64,000 nucleotides of DNA from JAVVRP01 sp036654655 (GTDB lineage: Bacteria; Bacillota; Clostridia; Christensenellales; UBA1242), in the NCBI GenBank assembly GCA_036654655.1, contig JAVVRP010000001.1:144295-208294 (forward strand). Reading direction: 5' to 3'. This document shows, one piece after another, positions 9,469 to 17,972 of the stretch. A model generated the notes under the pieces. The model was not told the DNA's origin, ran no database searches, and saw only the letters and a list, made by a program, of their open reading frames with translations. Each line of letters begins with the position of its first letter. Position 1 is the stretch's first letter. The translations under genes were made by a program, and so were the position numbers.

Positions 9469-9540
9469 CTTTTCTCCTTTATTATTTTCGCCACAAACAA
9501 AGCAAAGCGTTGGAGTTTCGCAAAACCTTGTTTAAGGTCG
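9469..9540 (-). promoter_or_regulatory. rpsO 5' leader, possible S15 autoregulatory site
   Basis: About 70 nt separate the predicted transcription start from the rpsO ATG. The leader can form a small hairpin (ACCTT / AAGGT) and a GCG / CGC pairing before the ribosome binding site. S15 commonly represses its own mRNA through such leaders. I cannot match this one to a described S15 leader class, so regulation is inferred. Confidence 0.3.
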
Positions 9541-9545
9541 CATTT

Positions 9546-9574
9546 ATAATAACATACATAACATTATTTAGCAA
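9546..9574 (-). promoter_or_regulatory. rpsO promoter
   Basis: TTGCTA and TATTAT with a 17-nt spacer on the minus strand, upstream of rpsO. Confidence 0.6.
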
Positions 9575-9606
9575 GCAATTTTTTAACAACTTGCCACAAT
9601 TTTTTA

Positions 9607-11025
9607 TTACATAAATAATTTTTTCTTTCTTTCAAGCATTTCTTCTATTCTGGCAATATACTCCGCAACATCTTTTACATTTGCGCTACGTTCAATTTTA
9701 TTTTTAACATTCCAAACTCTTTTGCTTATTGCGTTTGCACCAATAGCCATTATGCTAACGGTTTCTTCCATGCTATCAATGTTAAATTTACATGCGGAAT
9801 TAGGTTTTGTCCAACCAATATTTTCTTGTCCATTTTGATATTTTAATCTATACAAATAATAAGGCTTGTATTCTTCTTCCATAAGTTCTGTAATTGAATA
9901 CTCAATCATTTTTTTAACCAAATTCTCTTTTTTTGTGTCATTTTTTTGCTCTTCATCTTTTGCAAGATCGGAACCACGTTTAAGTGCCAAAGCATGAATT
10001 GTAATATTGTCTGGCAAAATTTCAAGGACCAAATCAATTGTACGTTTAAAATCCGAAAGGGTTTCTCCCGCAAGCCCTGCAATAAAATCCATGTTGATTT
10101 TAAATTGAAAAGGCATTGCAACTTTCAAAGCAGAATAAACATCTTTTACTGTGTGAGTTCTATGAATTTTGTTAAGAGTTTTTTCATTAAATGTTTGTGG
10201 GTTTATGCAAATTCTGTTTACACCATATTTTTTTAGCACTGCAAGTTTTTCGGCTGTAATAGTTTCTGGACGCCCACATTCAAAGGTAAATTCTTCAACT
10301 TGATAAGGAAACATCATTAAAAGTTCTTCTATTTGAAAATTTGTAAGAACACTAGGCGTGCCACCGCCAACATAAATTGAGCGCACAATATAAGGCTTTT
10401 CTTTAATAATTTTTTTTACAACATCAAATTCTTTTTTTAGCGCTTGTAAATATTTTTCAACTAAATCCCCGCTTTCACTCACCACATTTGAAACAGAACT
10501 GCAATAATTACAACGTGACGGACAAAATGGAATGTTAACAAACAAATCAATTACGCCATCATTTTTAACAATAAGCGCCTCTTGACTTTTTATAACTTTT
10601 TCAACCAACTCGGCCTTTTCTGCACTTACATAAAAATTATTTATTAAAGTATTCTTTATCATGTTGGGCTCAACGCCCTCTTTAATTAATTGATAACCTA
10701 ATTTTGTTGGATGAACACCTGTTAGTGATCCCCATGGCAGACCGCAATTAAAATATTTTGAAAGCAATTTATATACACAAAGTTTGGCCTCCCGTTTTAA
10801 AAATCTTTTTTCCTCTAACAAACTTGAAAATTGTGGCAGTTTTGTTGACATACATTCTTCCGTGATTTTTTCATCAGCACAAAGTACGCAAAAATTTGTA
10901 ACTTTGTTGTCCCCCATTTTTAAAAAATGGTCCAGTTTTACAACTTTTACATCATTAAATTCATATTGCTTCACTAAGGCTTGTAAGTCAATTTCTAGTG
11001 GCAAATAATTGGTGTTAACCTCCAT
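9607..11025 (-). CDS. hemZ: Coproporphyrinogen dehydrogenase-like radical SAM protein HemZ
   Basis: This is a radical-SAM protein of the HemZ branch of the HemN/HemW superfamily. The radical-SAM cysteines form CPSRCNYC at 168-175, preceded by NIPF, and followed by the VGGGTPS loop and the HALALKRGS segment. The first 150 residues form a HemZ-specific N-terminal extension that the shorter HemW at 45366-46499 lacks. HemZ is named from B. subtilis, where a role in oxygen-independent coproporphyrinogen III oxidation was proposed, but true activity in the subfamily is uncertain. No other heme gene lies here. It follows the RSH gene by 2 nt in the recJ operon and has a GGGGG Shine-Dalgarno. Confidence 0.86.
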   Translation of the reverse strand: MEVNTNYLPLEIDLQALVKQYEFNDVKVVKLDHFLKMGDNKVTNFCVLCADEKITEECMSTKLPQFSSLLEEKRFLKREAKLCVYKLLSKYFNCGLPWGSLTGVHPTKLGYQLIKEGVEPNMIKNTLINNFYVSAEKAELVEKVIKSQEALIVKNDGVIDLFVNIPFCPSRCNYCSSVSNVVSESGDLVEKYLQALKKEFDVVKKIIKEKPYIVRSIYVGGGTPSVLTNFQIEELLMMFPYQVEEFTFECGRPETITAEKLAVLKKYGVNRICINPQTFNEKTLNKIHRTHTVKDVYSALKVAMPFQFKINMDFIAGLAGETLSDFKRTIDLVLEILPDNITIHALALKRGSDLAKDEEQKNDTKKENLVKKMIEYSITELMEEEYKPYYLYRLKYQNGQENIGWTKPNSACKFNIDSMEETVSIMAIGANAISKRVWNVKNKIERSANVKDVAEYIARIEEMLERKKKLFM

Positions 11026-11027
11026 TT

Positions 11028-11981
11028 TTACCCCCTGATTTTAATTAATCTTTGTTTGTATTTCCAATGAGCGCACTCACCATATTCCGATGCCCTATGC
11101 ATATCTTTTGTTTTAACTTGTATTTCAACATTTTTTTCATTGTACAAAATTGTTGCATGCAGGGCACGATATCCGTTAGGCTTTGGTTTACTAATAAAAT
11201 CTTTAATCCTTCCCTCAACGCACACAAAATTTTTTTTAATAACATTTAGCATATGATAGCATTGCTCTTCTGTTTCTACAAGAACTCTGAATCCAATTAT
11301 ATCATAAACTTCTTCTATTACACAATTTTTGCGTTTCATTTTTAAAAATACTCCCAATGCATTTTTAAGTCTGTTTTCTATGATATAAGTTTCACAAATA
11401 TCCTGTGACATTTTGGTCAATTTAACAGACAGGTCTTTAATTAACGCTTTATTGTTCAAAACATTCATTGCGGGGGCATTTATTATTTCCTTATAATTTT
11501 CATTGTCCAATAATTCAAAACATTTATCCTCAAAAACTGCTCGCTCGTAATTTTTTCCAAGCATTGCAAGTATTTTTGGAAAAATTTTGCCTTGATATTT
11601 AATCAAATCAATTTCCTCGGATGATAATGGCAATTTGTAATCAAAAAGTTTTGTATACATAATTGCCGACAAAATTACAACAGCACGCAAATCTCTGCAT
11701 TTTAACAATATTTTAATTGCATTTTTATTATCAAATTTTTGCATTGTAATGTATTTTAATTTAAGGTTTTTATATCTTTTTGCCAATTTTAATTTATGCT
11801 TATCCAAATAATTTACAAGTTCAAATTTGTATGACAAATAAGCAAGAACAGAAGTTTTATCTCCACCAAAATTAATAATATTTTCAACTTGTAAATTTGT
11901 TGAGTTGTTAAAATCTCCAAGCATTGCCAAAAACTCTTTTTCATTTTCATTAAAATTAAATTCATTAATTAAAATTTTCAA
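11028..11981 (-). CDS. Short RelA/SpoT-family (p)ppGpp synthetase with degenerate hydrolase half
   Basis: Residues about 200-310 match the RelA/SpoT synthetase domain: KRKN at 216-219, YDIIGFR with Asp227, the GRIKDF loop (Arg258, Lys260), the GYRALH block and EIQVKT with Glu286. The domain ends in the family motif AHWKYK. These are the residues used to transfer pyrophosphate from ATP to GTP or GDP. The first half is helical and sits where the HD hydrolase normally lies, but the HD dyad and its histidines are absent. The protein stops after the synthetase, so TGS and ACT domains are missing (317 aa against about 730). The start is TTG after GGAGG. It lies 2 nt from recJ and 2 nt from hemZ. 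Confidence 0.87.
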   Translation of the reverse strand: MKILINEFNFNENEKEFLAMLGDFNNSTNLQVENIINFGGDKTSVLAYLSYKFELVNYLDKHKLKLAKRYKNLKLKYITMQKFDNKNAIKILLKCRDLRAVVILSAIMYTKLFDYKLPLSSEEIDLIKYQGKIFPKILAMLGKNYERAVFEDKCFELLDNENYKEIINAPAMNVLNNKALIKDLSVKLTKMSQDICETYIIENRLKNALGVFLKMKRKNCVIEEVYDIIGFRVLVETEEQCYHMLNVIKKNFVCVEGRIKDFISKPKPNGYRALHATILYNEKNVEIQVKTKDMHRASEYGECAHWKYKQRLIKIRG

Positions 11982-11983
11982 CT

Positions 11984-14419
11984 TTATTTTGCCTCCGTAT
12001 TTTTTTGTATATTTTTTGTATAAAATTTTGCTGGATTAGTTTGATATTGTTGCTCTGTTATTGATGTATGGGCATTCCATATGCTTGAATTTGATAAATC
12101 TGTTTTTATATTTTTATTTTGTGTGATAATCCAAAAACCAGATGTTTTTGTTAGATCAAAAACACCCAACTCACTTTCCACCAAAAGAGCAAAATAAAAT
12201 GATGCAAAATCATTATGCTGACCACAATTTCTAACTGCATATGTAAACATATCAAACACATCTGAAAACTTTCGATTACATATTTTTTTTAAAACCCCAA
12301 AAATTTCTGCCAATGTTTTTTTATCGTTTTTAACATAAAATAAAGTTTTTTTATCAAACTTTTTATCTGATAAAACAAAAATTTCTGCGTTTGTAATTTG
12401 ATTGATTTTCGCAATAAAAACTTCATCCAAAACCTGATCCAAAAATACAACACGTTTGTAATTTTTTAAAAATTCAAAACTTTCGGGAAACAAAACAATT
12501 GCATTAAGCCCATTTACAGGTGGCGTGGAATGGCAACAAAATTCATTTATATTACTTAAATCAAATTTATTTGTAAAATTTAAAAATTCATTTGTCCCAA
12601 AACACACAAAGGCTGTACCAAATGCTTTTAAAGAACAATCGGCAACAAATTCATAAAGTTTTTCGCTAACATAATATTTAAATTTTGCCTCGCCAGCGCA
12701 TCCTTTTAGTTGAATAATTTTAAGCGGGTTAAGAAATTTGCCTGCCGTTTCAGTAAGTTCCAAGGAACTGTCAACATCTTTTAACGTCCCTTTAAACATC
12801 CCTTTTTGCCTGTTTTCAATTTCATAATAAAAATTGTGATACTTGCAAAGCGATAACTTAACTTTTTTTGAAATATATGAAAAAAATGCTAGTGTAATTT
12901 TTCCAAAAGATACGTTTGCATGTTCTGGAAAACGTTTCATAGGAATAATTTCTGTTTTTGTTGGCTTTGTACAAAAAATTGGACGCAAATTTTCACATCC
13001 TGTTGGTTCTAGTTTTTGAAGATCCAAAAATAACTCTTCGTTAATTTCATTTTCTTGCAGGTCTTCATCATAAAATTTTGTTGGTAAAAATGCATTTTCG
13101 CTAATGTTTTCTTTTATGTACTTTTCTAAGTTATTTTCAAACAATTGTATAAATTCTTTTTTTAAAGCAAGCCCCGCAGCGGAAGAATGCCCTCCATAGG
13201 TTTCCAAAATATTGCTTTGCATTGCAATCATTTTATGAATATTAATGCCTTGCACACTTCTTGCCGATCCCTTTAAAATTTCGTTTTCTATCTCAGAAAA
13301 CAAAAAACATGGCCTACAAAACTCATCTGCAATTTTTGATGCCACTATACCTAGAATTCCTTGATCCCAATTTTTTGAATAAAGAACAATTACACGCTTT
13401 TCAGTTAAATCAATTTTTGAAAGCATGCTTACACAATCATCATAAACACTTGCGCAAATTGCTTGACGTTTTTGATTATGCTTTATAATTTTTTGTGCAA
13501 GTTTTTTAATTTTATCTAAATCTGTTTCAAAATATAGTTCAAGGCTGTCACCTGCATCGCCCATTCTGCCAGATGCATTTAATTTTGGAGCAATTTTAAA
13601 CGCAATTTCGTGAGCGGTTGCAGTTTCAGGTGAAATATTATTAATTTGAAACAAATATCTAAGCCCTTTTGGAAGTTGCCCCATCATTGTTTTTGCTTTT
13701 TTTATTAAAACTCTGTTTTCACCAATTAAGGGAACAATATCTGCTATTGTTGCTATTGCAACTATTGGTAAAAACTTTTGAGCAGATTTTTCTCCAATAA
13801 GTGCACAAGAAAGTTTGTACGCAACTCCGGTGCCACACAAATGCTTAAAAGTAAACTGTTGTTCGGCAATTTTGGGATTTATACAAATTGTTTCGGGAAG
13901 TTCTGGCGGAATTTCATGATGATCCGTAACAATAATTTCAATGCCTTTTGTTTTTGCATAAGCAATCTCGTTTTTACACGAAATGCCACAATCCACAGTT
14001 ATAATAAGTGATGGATTAAACTTTTTTTTAATTTTATCAATTGCATTGCAGGTTAAGCCGTATCCGTCTATAAATCTGTTTGGCAAAAAATATGAAGCGT
14101 TTGCACCTAATTCTTTCAAAGTTTTAAGCATAATTGCTGTTGCACTTACACCATCAACGTCATAATCCCCAAAAATTAATATATTTTCTTTTTTTGTTAT
14201 TGCAAGCCTTATTTTTACAACAGCCTCAAAAATCCCCGAAAGCAACATGGGATTTTGAAGTGGTAGTTTTTCTGCATATAAAAAATTGTCAATATCCTCC
14301 TTAGTTTTAAAACCACGGGACATGATTATTTTCATTATTAAAGGGCTGATGCCAAATTGCTTTGAAAATAAATTAATTTTATCTTGCTCAGCATCAAACT
14401 TATGCTTTTGATATCTCAC
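11984..14419 (-). CDS. recJ: Single-stranded-DNA-specific exonuclease RecJ
   Basis: RecJ is a 5'-3' exonuclease on single-stranded DNA, used in recombination and mismatch repair. The DHH phosphoesterase core shows DYDVDG at 85-90, VTDHHE with DHH at 166-168, and the DHHA1-region motif YGGHSSAAGL near residue 410. At 811 aa it is longer than E. coli RecJ and carries the extra C-terminal region common in Firmicutes. The start is GTG with an AAGAAGAG Shine-Dalgarno, downstream of a strong promoter. It leads the recJ-RSH-hemZ operon. In many Firmicutes recJ, apt and relA are neighbours; apt is absent here. Confidence 0.95.
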   Translation of the reverse strand: MRYQKHKFDAEQDKINLFSKQFGISPLIMKIIMSRGFKTKEDIDNFLYAEKLPLQNPMLLSGIFEAVVKIRLAITKKENILIFGDYDVDGVSATAIMLKTLKELGANASYFLPNRFIDGYGLTCNAIDKIKKKFNPSLIITVDCGISCKNEIAYAKTKGIEIIVTDHHEIPPELPETICINPKIAEQQFTFKHLCGTGVAYKLSCALIGEKSAQKFLPIVAIATIADIVPLIGENRVLIKKAKTMMGQLPKGLRYLFQINNISPETATAHEIAFKIAPKLNASGRMGDAGDSLELYFETDLDKIKKLAQKIIKHNQKRQAICASVYDDCVSMLSKIDLTEKRVIVLYSKNWDQGILGIVASKIADEFCRPCFLFSEIENEILKGSARSVQGINIHKMIAMQSNILETYGGHSSAAGLALKKEFIQLFENNLEKYIKENISENAFLPTKFYDEDLQENEINEELFLDLQKLEPTGCENLRPIFCTKPTKTEIIPMKRFPEHANVSFGKITLAFFSYISKKVKLSLCKYHNFYYEIENRQKGMFKGTLKDVDSSLELTETAGKFLNPLKIIQLKGCAGEAKFKYYVSEKLYEFVADCSLKAFGTAFVCFGTNEFLNFTNKFDLSNINEFCCHSTPPVNGLNAIVLFPESFEFLKNYKRVVFLDQVLDEVFIAKINQITNAEIFVLSDKKFDKKTLFYVKNDKKTLAEIFGVLKKICNRKFSDVFDMFTYAVRNCGQHNDFASFYFALLVESELGVFDLTKTSGFWIITQNKNIKTDLSNSSIWNAHTSITEQQYQTNPAKFYTKNIQKNTEAK

Positions 14420-14437
14420 TTAATACTCTTCTTTTGT

Positions 14438-14466
14438 ATTATAACGTTTAATATCAGCATTGTCAA
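14438..14466 (-). promoter_or_regulatory. recJ operon promoter
   Basis: Consensus TTGACA, a 17-nt spacer and TATAAT on the minus strand, ending about 20 nt before the GTG start. Confidence 0.8.
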
Positions 14467-14493
14467 TTAATAGAGAAATTTAATTTTACATAT

Positions 14494-14528
14494 TTAAAAA
14501 AGTTATGCATATTTAATTTGCATAACTT
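14494..14528 (-). terminator. Intrinsic terminator after secF
   Basis: A perfect 9-bp stem AGTTATGCA / TGCATAACT (14501-14527) is followed on the minus strand by six U. It closes the secD-secF operon just upstream of the recJ promoter. Confidence 0.85.
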
Positions 14529-14561
14529 AAATTAGTTTATATTAAAATCCATTTTTTTAAT

Positions 14562-15224
14562 TTAATCTTGTTTTTGCACCTTTTTTTGTTTAATTTTGTT
14601 TTTTAAATTTCCAAACGCCCATACTGTTGGAATTAAAAAAATTGAAGTGTAGGTTGTAATTAAAATTCCAATTATTATTGGTAAAAAAAACATTCTTATT
14701 TGTGGTGTGGAAATAAAAATTGCAATGGCAAATGAATACAATGAGATCATGCCAAAATCAGTAATATGTGAAAAGCAACTTTCAGATGCCATTTCCGCAA
14801 TTTCAAAGTTGGACAATCCAATGTTGTCTGGATTGTTTTTGTTTTGCTTAATATTAGAAAATAAAAGAATATTCATAAACAAAGAATATGCAACAACAAA
14901 CATCATTGACGTAATTAAAGTTGCTCCTACTGGGGCTCTGCAAATTGCAAGAACAGCGAGTGTAACTAAAATATTAATTATAAAAAACAAAACTGATGTC
15001 ATCGCACTGGAAATTCCAAAACGAAATAAAAGATAAACAAACACTGCAACAAAAACAAGTAAAATTGCAAGCATTGCTCTGTTTAAAACTATTTGTGAAC
15101 CTAAAATTGTGCTTTTAACATTAAAACCAAAAATTGAAAAAATAACTATTCCTGCAAGCAATAAAACAACAGGCGCAATTAAAAACCATTTTGCATTTTT
15201 GATAAAATTAAACTGCTTTTTCAT
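14562..15224 (-). CDS. secF: Shortened SecF-like protein translocase subunit
   Basis: SecF, with SecD, uses the proton gradient to help pull secreted proteins out of the SecYEG channel. This 220-aa protein aligns with SecF through transmembrane helices 2-6, but TM1 (residues 13-33) is followed almost at once by TM2. The periplasmic domain of about 60-100 residues found in normal SecF (about 300 aa) is missing. The helix-4 motif usually reading YSLNDTVVVFDRI reads YSLFMNILLFSNI, so the conserved aspartate is lost. The usual SRTIxTS segment reads SHITDFG, so its arginine is lost too. The ATG lies inside secD (17-nt overlap), which indicates coupling. Confidence 0.85.
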   Translation of the reverse strand: MKKQFNFIKNAKWFLIAPVVLLLAGIVIFSIFGFNVKSTILGSQIVLNRAMLAILLVFVAVFVYLLFRFGISSAMTSVLFFIINILVTLAVLAICRAPVGATLITSMMFVVAYSLFMNILLFSNIKQNKNNPDNIGLSNFEIAEMASESCFSHITDFGMISLYSFAIAIFISTPQIRMFFLPIIIGILITTYTSIFLIPTVWAFGNLKNKIKQKKVQKQD

Positions 15225-16509
15225 CAGAAGCCTCCTTCTTAAATTTAAGTTTGCCTGCGTTAGTGCTATTAAGTGGAAGATACAGTTTAATAAACCAACG
15301 AGTAATAATTAAAGTTGTAAACAGCATAACCGCTGTTCCAATAAATAACGAAACTCCAAAACTTTTTGCTCCGCCTGTTGTTGCAATCCAAAATATAAGT
15401 GATGCAATCAAAGATATACCGCCAAAATCTGCTATTGTTGGAATTGCATTTTTAAAACCTGCCTTGCATGCAAGAGGCAATTTTTTACCATATTCATACT
15501 CTTTTCTAATTTTTTCAAAAATAAAAATATTAATAAATGCCGTTATGGCAAACGATAACAAAATTCCTGCAAGCCCCGATGCAGTTAACTGAACAACTGG
15601 AACCGCTTGTAAAAAGAATATGGTTAAAATTACCCAAATAAATAATGAAAATGAGCCAAGCAAACCAAAATCACCGTATGATAAAAACAAGTATAACATG
15701 GTTGCAAAAAGAATAACTGAAAATGCAATTATAAATAAAAGCATTGCATTTTCACCATATAAAGCATTAACTTTGCCATCCGAAATATGTGACAATTTTG
15801 CAGTAAAAGTTCCGCTAACAATGTTGTAAGCAAGTTCTTGCGCCAATGATGACGTCATGTCAGTTGAACTGGCCATAAAAAATGCTGCACCGGTCATTTG
15901 TTTTTTAACTGCAATTGTTAATGTTGAAGATGTTTCATCGTCTAAAAAACAATACAATTTTGCATCGTCAGAACCAATTTCTTCAACAAGTTTTTCAAAA
16001 ATTTTTGCACCATTGGCATTAAGTTTTACAATAACACCATATTTGTTTTGGTCGGCAGAAATGTCTGCTGTGCTAATATGTTGCGTACTTAAAACATCTT
16101 CTGCTTTTGAATCATTTGTTTTTTTAATGTGAACTTGTTTTGGATTGCCCAACCACTCAAACATGTTTGTTGGAAATCCAAAATCCAAAACTTCAACCTT
16201 AATTTGTGAAGTCCCAATTTTACTTATTATAGGTTCAATTTGCTTTCGATCTAGCCAAAAAGCATTAAGGCTTTCGAGTGTTTCATCAATTCCTGTTTCC
16301 AAAGTTTTTGGGTCTGCCGAGTCCATTTTTGCATCATATAAAGCATAAACTCCACCACCCAAATCAAGCCCAAGTTCAACACTCCGTGCAAAACCATTCC
16401 ATGTTTTATTTGTAAATGGAACATTAAATTGAAACACAGTGAAAAATGTTGCTATTGCAACGAAAATTGAAATAATTATAAATTTTACTCTTGAAGATTT
16501 TTTTGACAT
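15208..16509 (-). CDS. secD: Divergent SecD-like protein translocase subunit
   Basis: SecD is the partner of SecF in the proton-driven accessory complex of the Sec translocon. The 433-aa protein has TM1 at about 9-28, the LGLDLGGGVYALYDA block after it, a large extracytoplasmic P1 domain (about 30-250) and five C-terminal helices. The helix-4 motif normally reading AVDANVLIFERI reads TAFINIFIFEKI, so the highly conserved proton-relay aspartate is replaced by Phe. The rest of the helix bundle (GFKNAIPTIADF and later) is recognisable. Its own promoter lies at 16539-16567, and a terminator follows secF. Family assignment is sure; coupling to the proton gradient is doubtful. Confidence 0.93.
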   Translation of the reverse strand: MSKKSSRVKFIIISIFVAIATFFTVFQFNVPFTNKTWNGFARSVELGLDLGGGVYALYDAKMDSADPKTLETGIDETLESLNAFWLDRKQIEPIISKIGTSQIKVEVLDFGFPTNMFEWLGNPKQVHIKKTNDSKAEDVLSTQHISTADISADQNKYGVIVKLNANGAKIFEKLVEEIGSDDAKLYCFLDDETSSTLTIAVKKQMTGAAFFMASSTDMTSSLAQELAYNIVSGTFTAKLSHISDGKVNALYGENAMLLFIIAFSVILFATMLYLFLSYGDFGLLGSFSLFIWVILTIFFLQAVPVVQLTASGLAGILLSFAITAFINIFIFEKIRKEYEYGKKLPLACKAGFKNAIPTIADFGGISLIASLIFWIATTGGAKSFGVSLFIGTAVMLFTTLIITRWFIKLYLPLNSTNAGKLKFKKEASDEKAV

Positions 16510-16538
16510 CTGTTGCCCCTATCCTTAAATACTTTGAT

Positions 16539-16567
16539 AGTATATAGCAAAATACATGTTTAGTCAA
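16539..16567 (-). promoter_or_regulatory. secD-secF promoter
   Basis: TTGACT, a 17-nt spacer and TATACT on the minus strand, about 30 nt before the secD ATG. Confidence 0.75.
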
Positions 16568-16630
16568 TTGATTATTGCCAAAAAAATCATATTTTAATAA
16601 AATTTATTTATATCTTAAAACCAAAATTTG

Positions 16631-17035
16631 TTATGCGTTCTTTTCTTTGCGAAATCCAACAGAAATTATCCCACAAATTGCACCTATAACACCGCCAAAA
16701 AGCAAATCGTTAATAAGCAACTTGGTAAATTCAAACTCACCATTTAATGCAGAAAAAACAAGAAATGATATTAATGTATAAATAAGCCCAACCAAAAGCC
16801 CACTAACTAAGCCTTTTTCTTTTGTTTTTTTAAGTCCAAAAAAACATCCAATCATAACACTAACGCATTTTATAATTTGGTTAATTGGGCGTATTGCACC
16901 ATCAGGAACCGCAAAAAACCTCATAACAAAAGCAAAAATTAATATTCCTATTAAACTTATTGCCAATGCAATTAATGCGCTTTTTAAAATAATAATTATA
17001 AATTTTGGTTCACTTTTTTCTATTTTTGCACCCAT
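16631..17035 (-). CDS. TIGR04086-like four-helix membrane protein
   Basis: This 134-aa protein has four predicted transmembrane helices (about 13-36, 48-66, 74-95, 105-126) and a short basic tail. Its pattern, with MRFFAVPDGAIRPINQ between helices 1 and 2 and glycine-rich later helices, resembles the TIGR04086 (YrzE-like) family of Firmicutes. That family often sits between yajC and secDF, as it does here. No biochemical function is established, and the location only suggests a link to export or envelope biology. A Shine-Dalgarno AAGGAG precedes the ATG. It stands alone, between the terminator after yajC and the secD promoter. Confidence 0.75.
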   Translation of the reverse strand: MGAKIEKSEPKFIIIILKSALIALAISLIGILIFAFVMRFFAVPDGAIRPINQIIKCVSVMIGCFFGLKKTKEKGLVSGLLVGLIYTLISFLVFSALNGEFEFTKLLINDLLFGGVIGAICGIISVGFRKEKNA

Positions 17036-17071
17036 ACTTTTTTTCTCCTTATTTGTATTGATATGCTAATT

Positions 17072-17108
17072 AAAAATAAAATAAAACCAACCTAAACAAG
17101 TTGGCTTG
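17072..17108 (-). terminator. Intrinsic terminator after yajC
   Basis: On the minus strand AAGCCAAC pairs with GTTGGTTT (17084-17107), followed by a U-rich tract. It ends the long ruvC-to-yajC operon. Confidence 0.8.
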
Positions 17109-17148
17109 ATTTTATAATTTATTTAAAAAACTCTAAATTTTTATAACT

Positions 17149-17637
17149 TTATTTTTTTGTTGAATTTACCTTTTTGTTTTTTTCTTTTTTTACTTGTTCA
17201 ACATTAGCATTAATTTCTTTTGGTGATTGCTGATCAGTTTTTTCTGCTGTTTCTTTTTCAAGTTGTTTTTCTGCTTGTTTGTTAGCCTCTGCAAGTTCTT
17301 TTTCCTTCCATGGCTGTTCAAGCGGTGCATAAACTGCGGCTATATCAACGGTTATATAACTTACAAACTTTCCTGAACCTGTTTCAAGTGTAACGGCCTT
17401 TCCTCCTGTTTGTGAGTTTTTTATATCTACTATTTTACCAATAATACCTGCTGTTGTTAAAACAGTGTCACCAATTCTTAAACCATTTGTCATGTCCTGC
17501 ATGCGAGTTGTTTCTTTTTTTCGTTTTGAAATTTGCATTACCGGTAAAGCAATAAGCAACACACCTAACAATCCAATAAGCACCCACTGTGTTGCAGAAA
17601 TACCTGCTGGTGCTGTTTCTAATAAAGCATAAAACAT
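17149..17637 (-). CDS. yajC: Preprotein translocase accessory subunit YajC
   Basis: YajC is a small single-pass membrane protein that associates with SecDF and the Sec translocon. The transmembrane helix lies at about residues 18-38. The conserved cytoplasmic beta domain follows, with RIGDTVLTTAGIIGKIVDI. The C-terminal tail after residue 110 is long and rich in Lys, Glu and Gln, making the protein 162 aa instead of the usual 90-110. It is the last gene of the operon running from ruvC, before a terminator at 17072-17108. A GGAG Shine-Dalgarno precedes the ATG. Confidence 0.93.
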   Translation of the reverse strand: MFYALLETAPAGISATQWVLIGLLGVLLIALPVMQISKRKKETTRMQDMTNGLRIGDTVLTTAGIIGKIVDIKNSQTGGKAVTLETGSGKFVSYITVDIAAVYAPLEQPWKEKELAEANKQAEKQLEKETAEKTDQQSPKEINANVEQVKKEKNKKVNSTKK

Positions 17638-17692
17638 TTTTTTCTCCTTTAAATTTTTAATTTGTAGGTTAATTTTAATTAATTGTTAACAA

Positions 17693-17806
17693 TTACTTTT
17701 TTTTCTTTTTGTTTACCAAAAGAAAAATGCCAACAACCAAAATTATTGCTATTGCAACACCAATACAAACATAACCAGCAGTTGTAATTTGTAGCATTGA
17801 ATTCAT
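17693..17806 (-). CDS. 37-aa single-pass membrane peptide between tgt and yajC
   Basis: A short frame on the minus strand starts with ATG at 17806, preceded by GGAG at good spacing, and ends with TAA at 17693. The 37-residue product has a polar N-terminus (MNSMLQ), one hydrophobic helix of about 20 residues, and a tail of five lysines, giving an N-out/C-in topology. It sits 55 nt before yajC, so it may be a small membrane partner of the Sec accessory proteins; this is inference from place alone. An even shorter hydrophobic frame upstream (GTG near 17887, about 20 residues) is less convincing and is not listed separately. Confidence 0.55.
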   Translation of the reverse strand: MNSMLQITTAGYVCIGVAIAIILVVGIFLLVNKKKKK

Positions 17807-17972
17807 ATTTTATCTCCTTTTTGTTACATAAAAAAGAAAAAGATAACAATAAGCACAAGCACACTAATTGGCATAATAAAGTCCACAAGCCCTGTCCTTT
17901 TTCTTATTTGCATTAAGGTTAGCACTAATTATAAAAAAATGCAACCACTTTAACGTCGAATTTAAGTATTTT

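Noticed and set aside
17679..17888. 69-residue minus-strand frame rich in Cys and aromatic residues
   Set aside because: It overlaps the 37-aa peptide in another frame, lacks a ribosome binding site and its composition is typical of a shadow frame.
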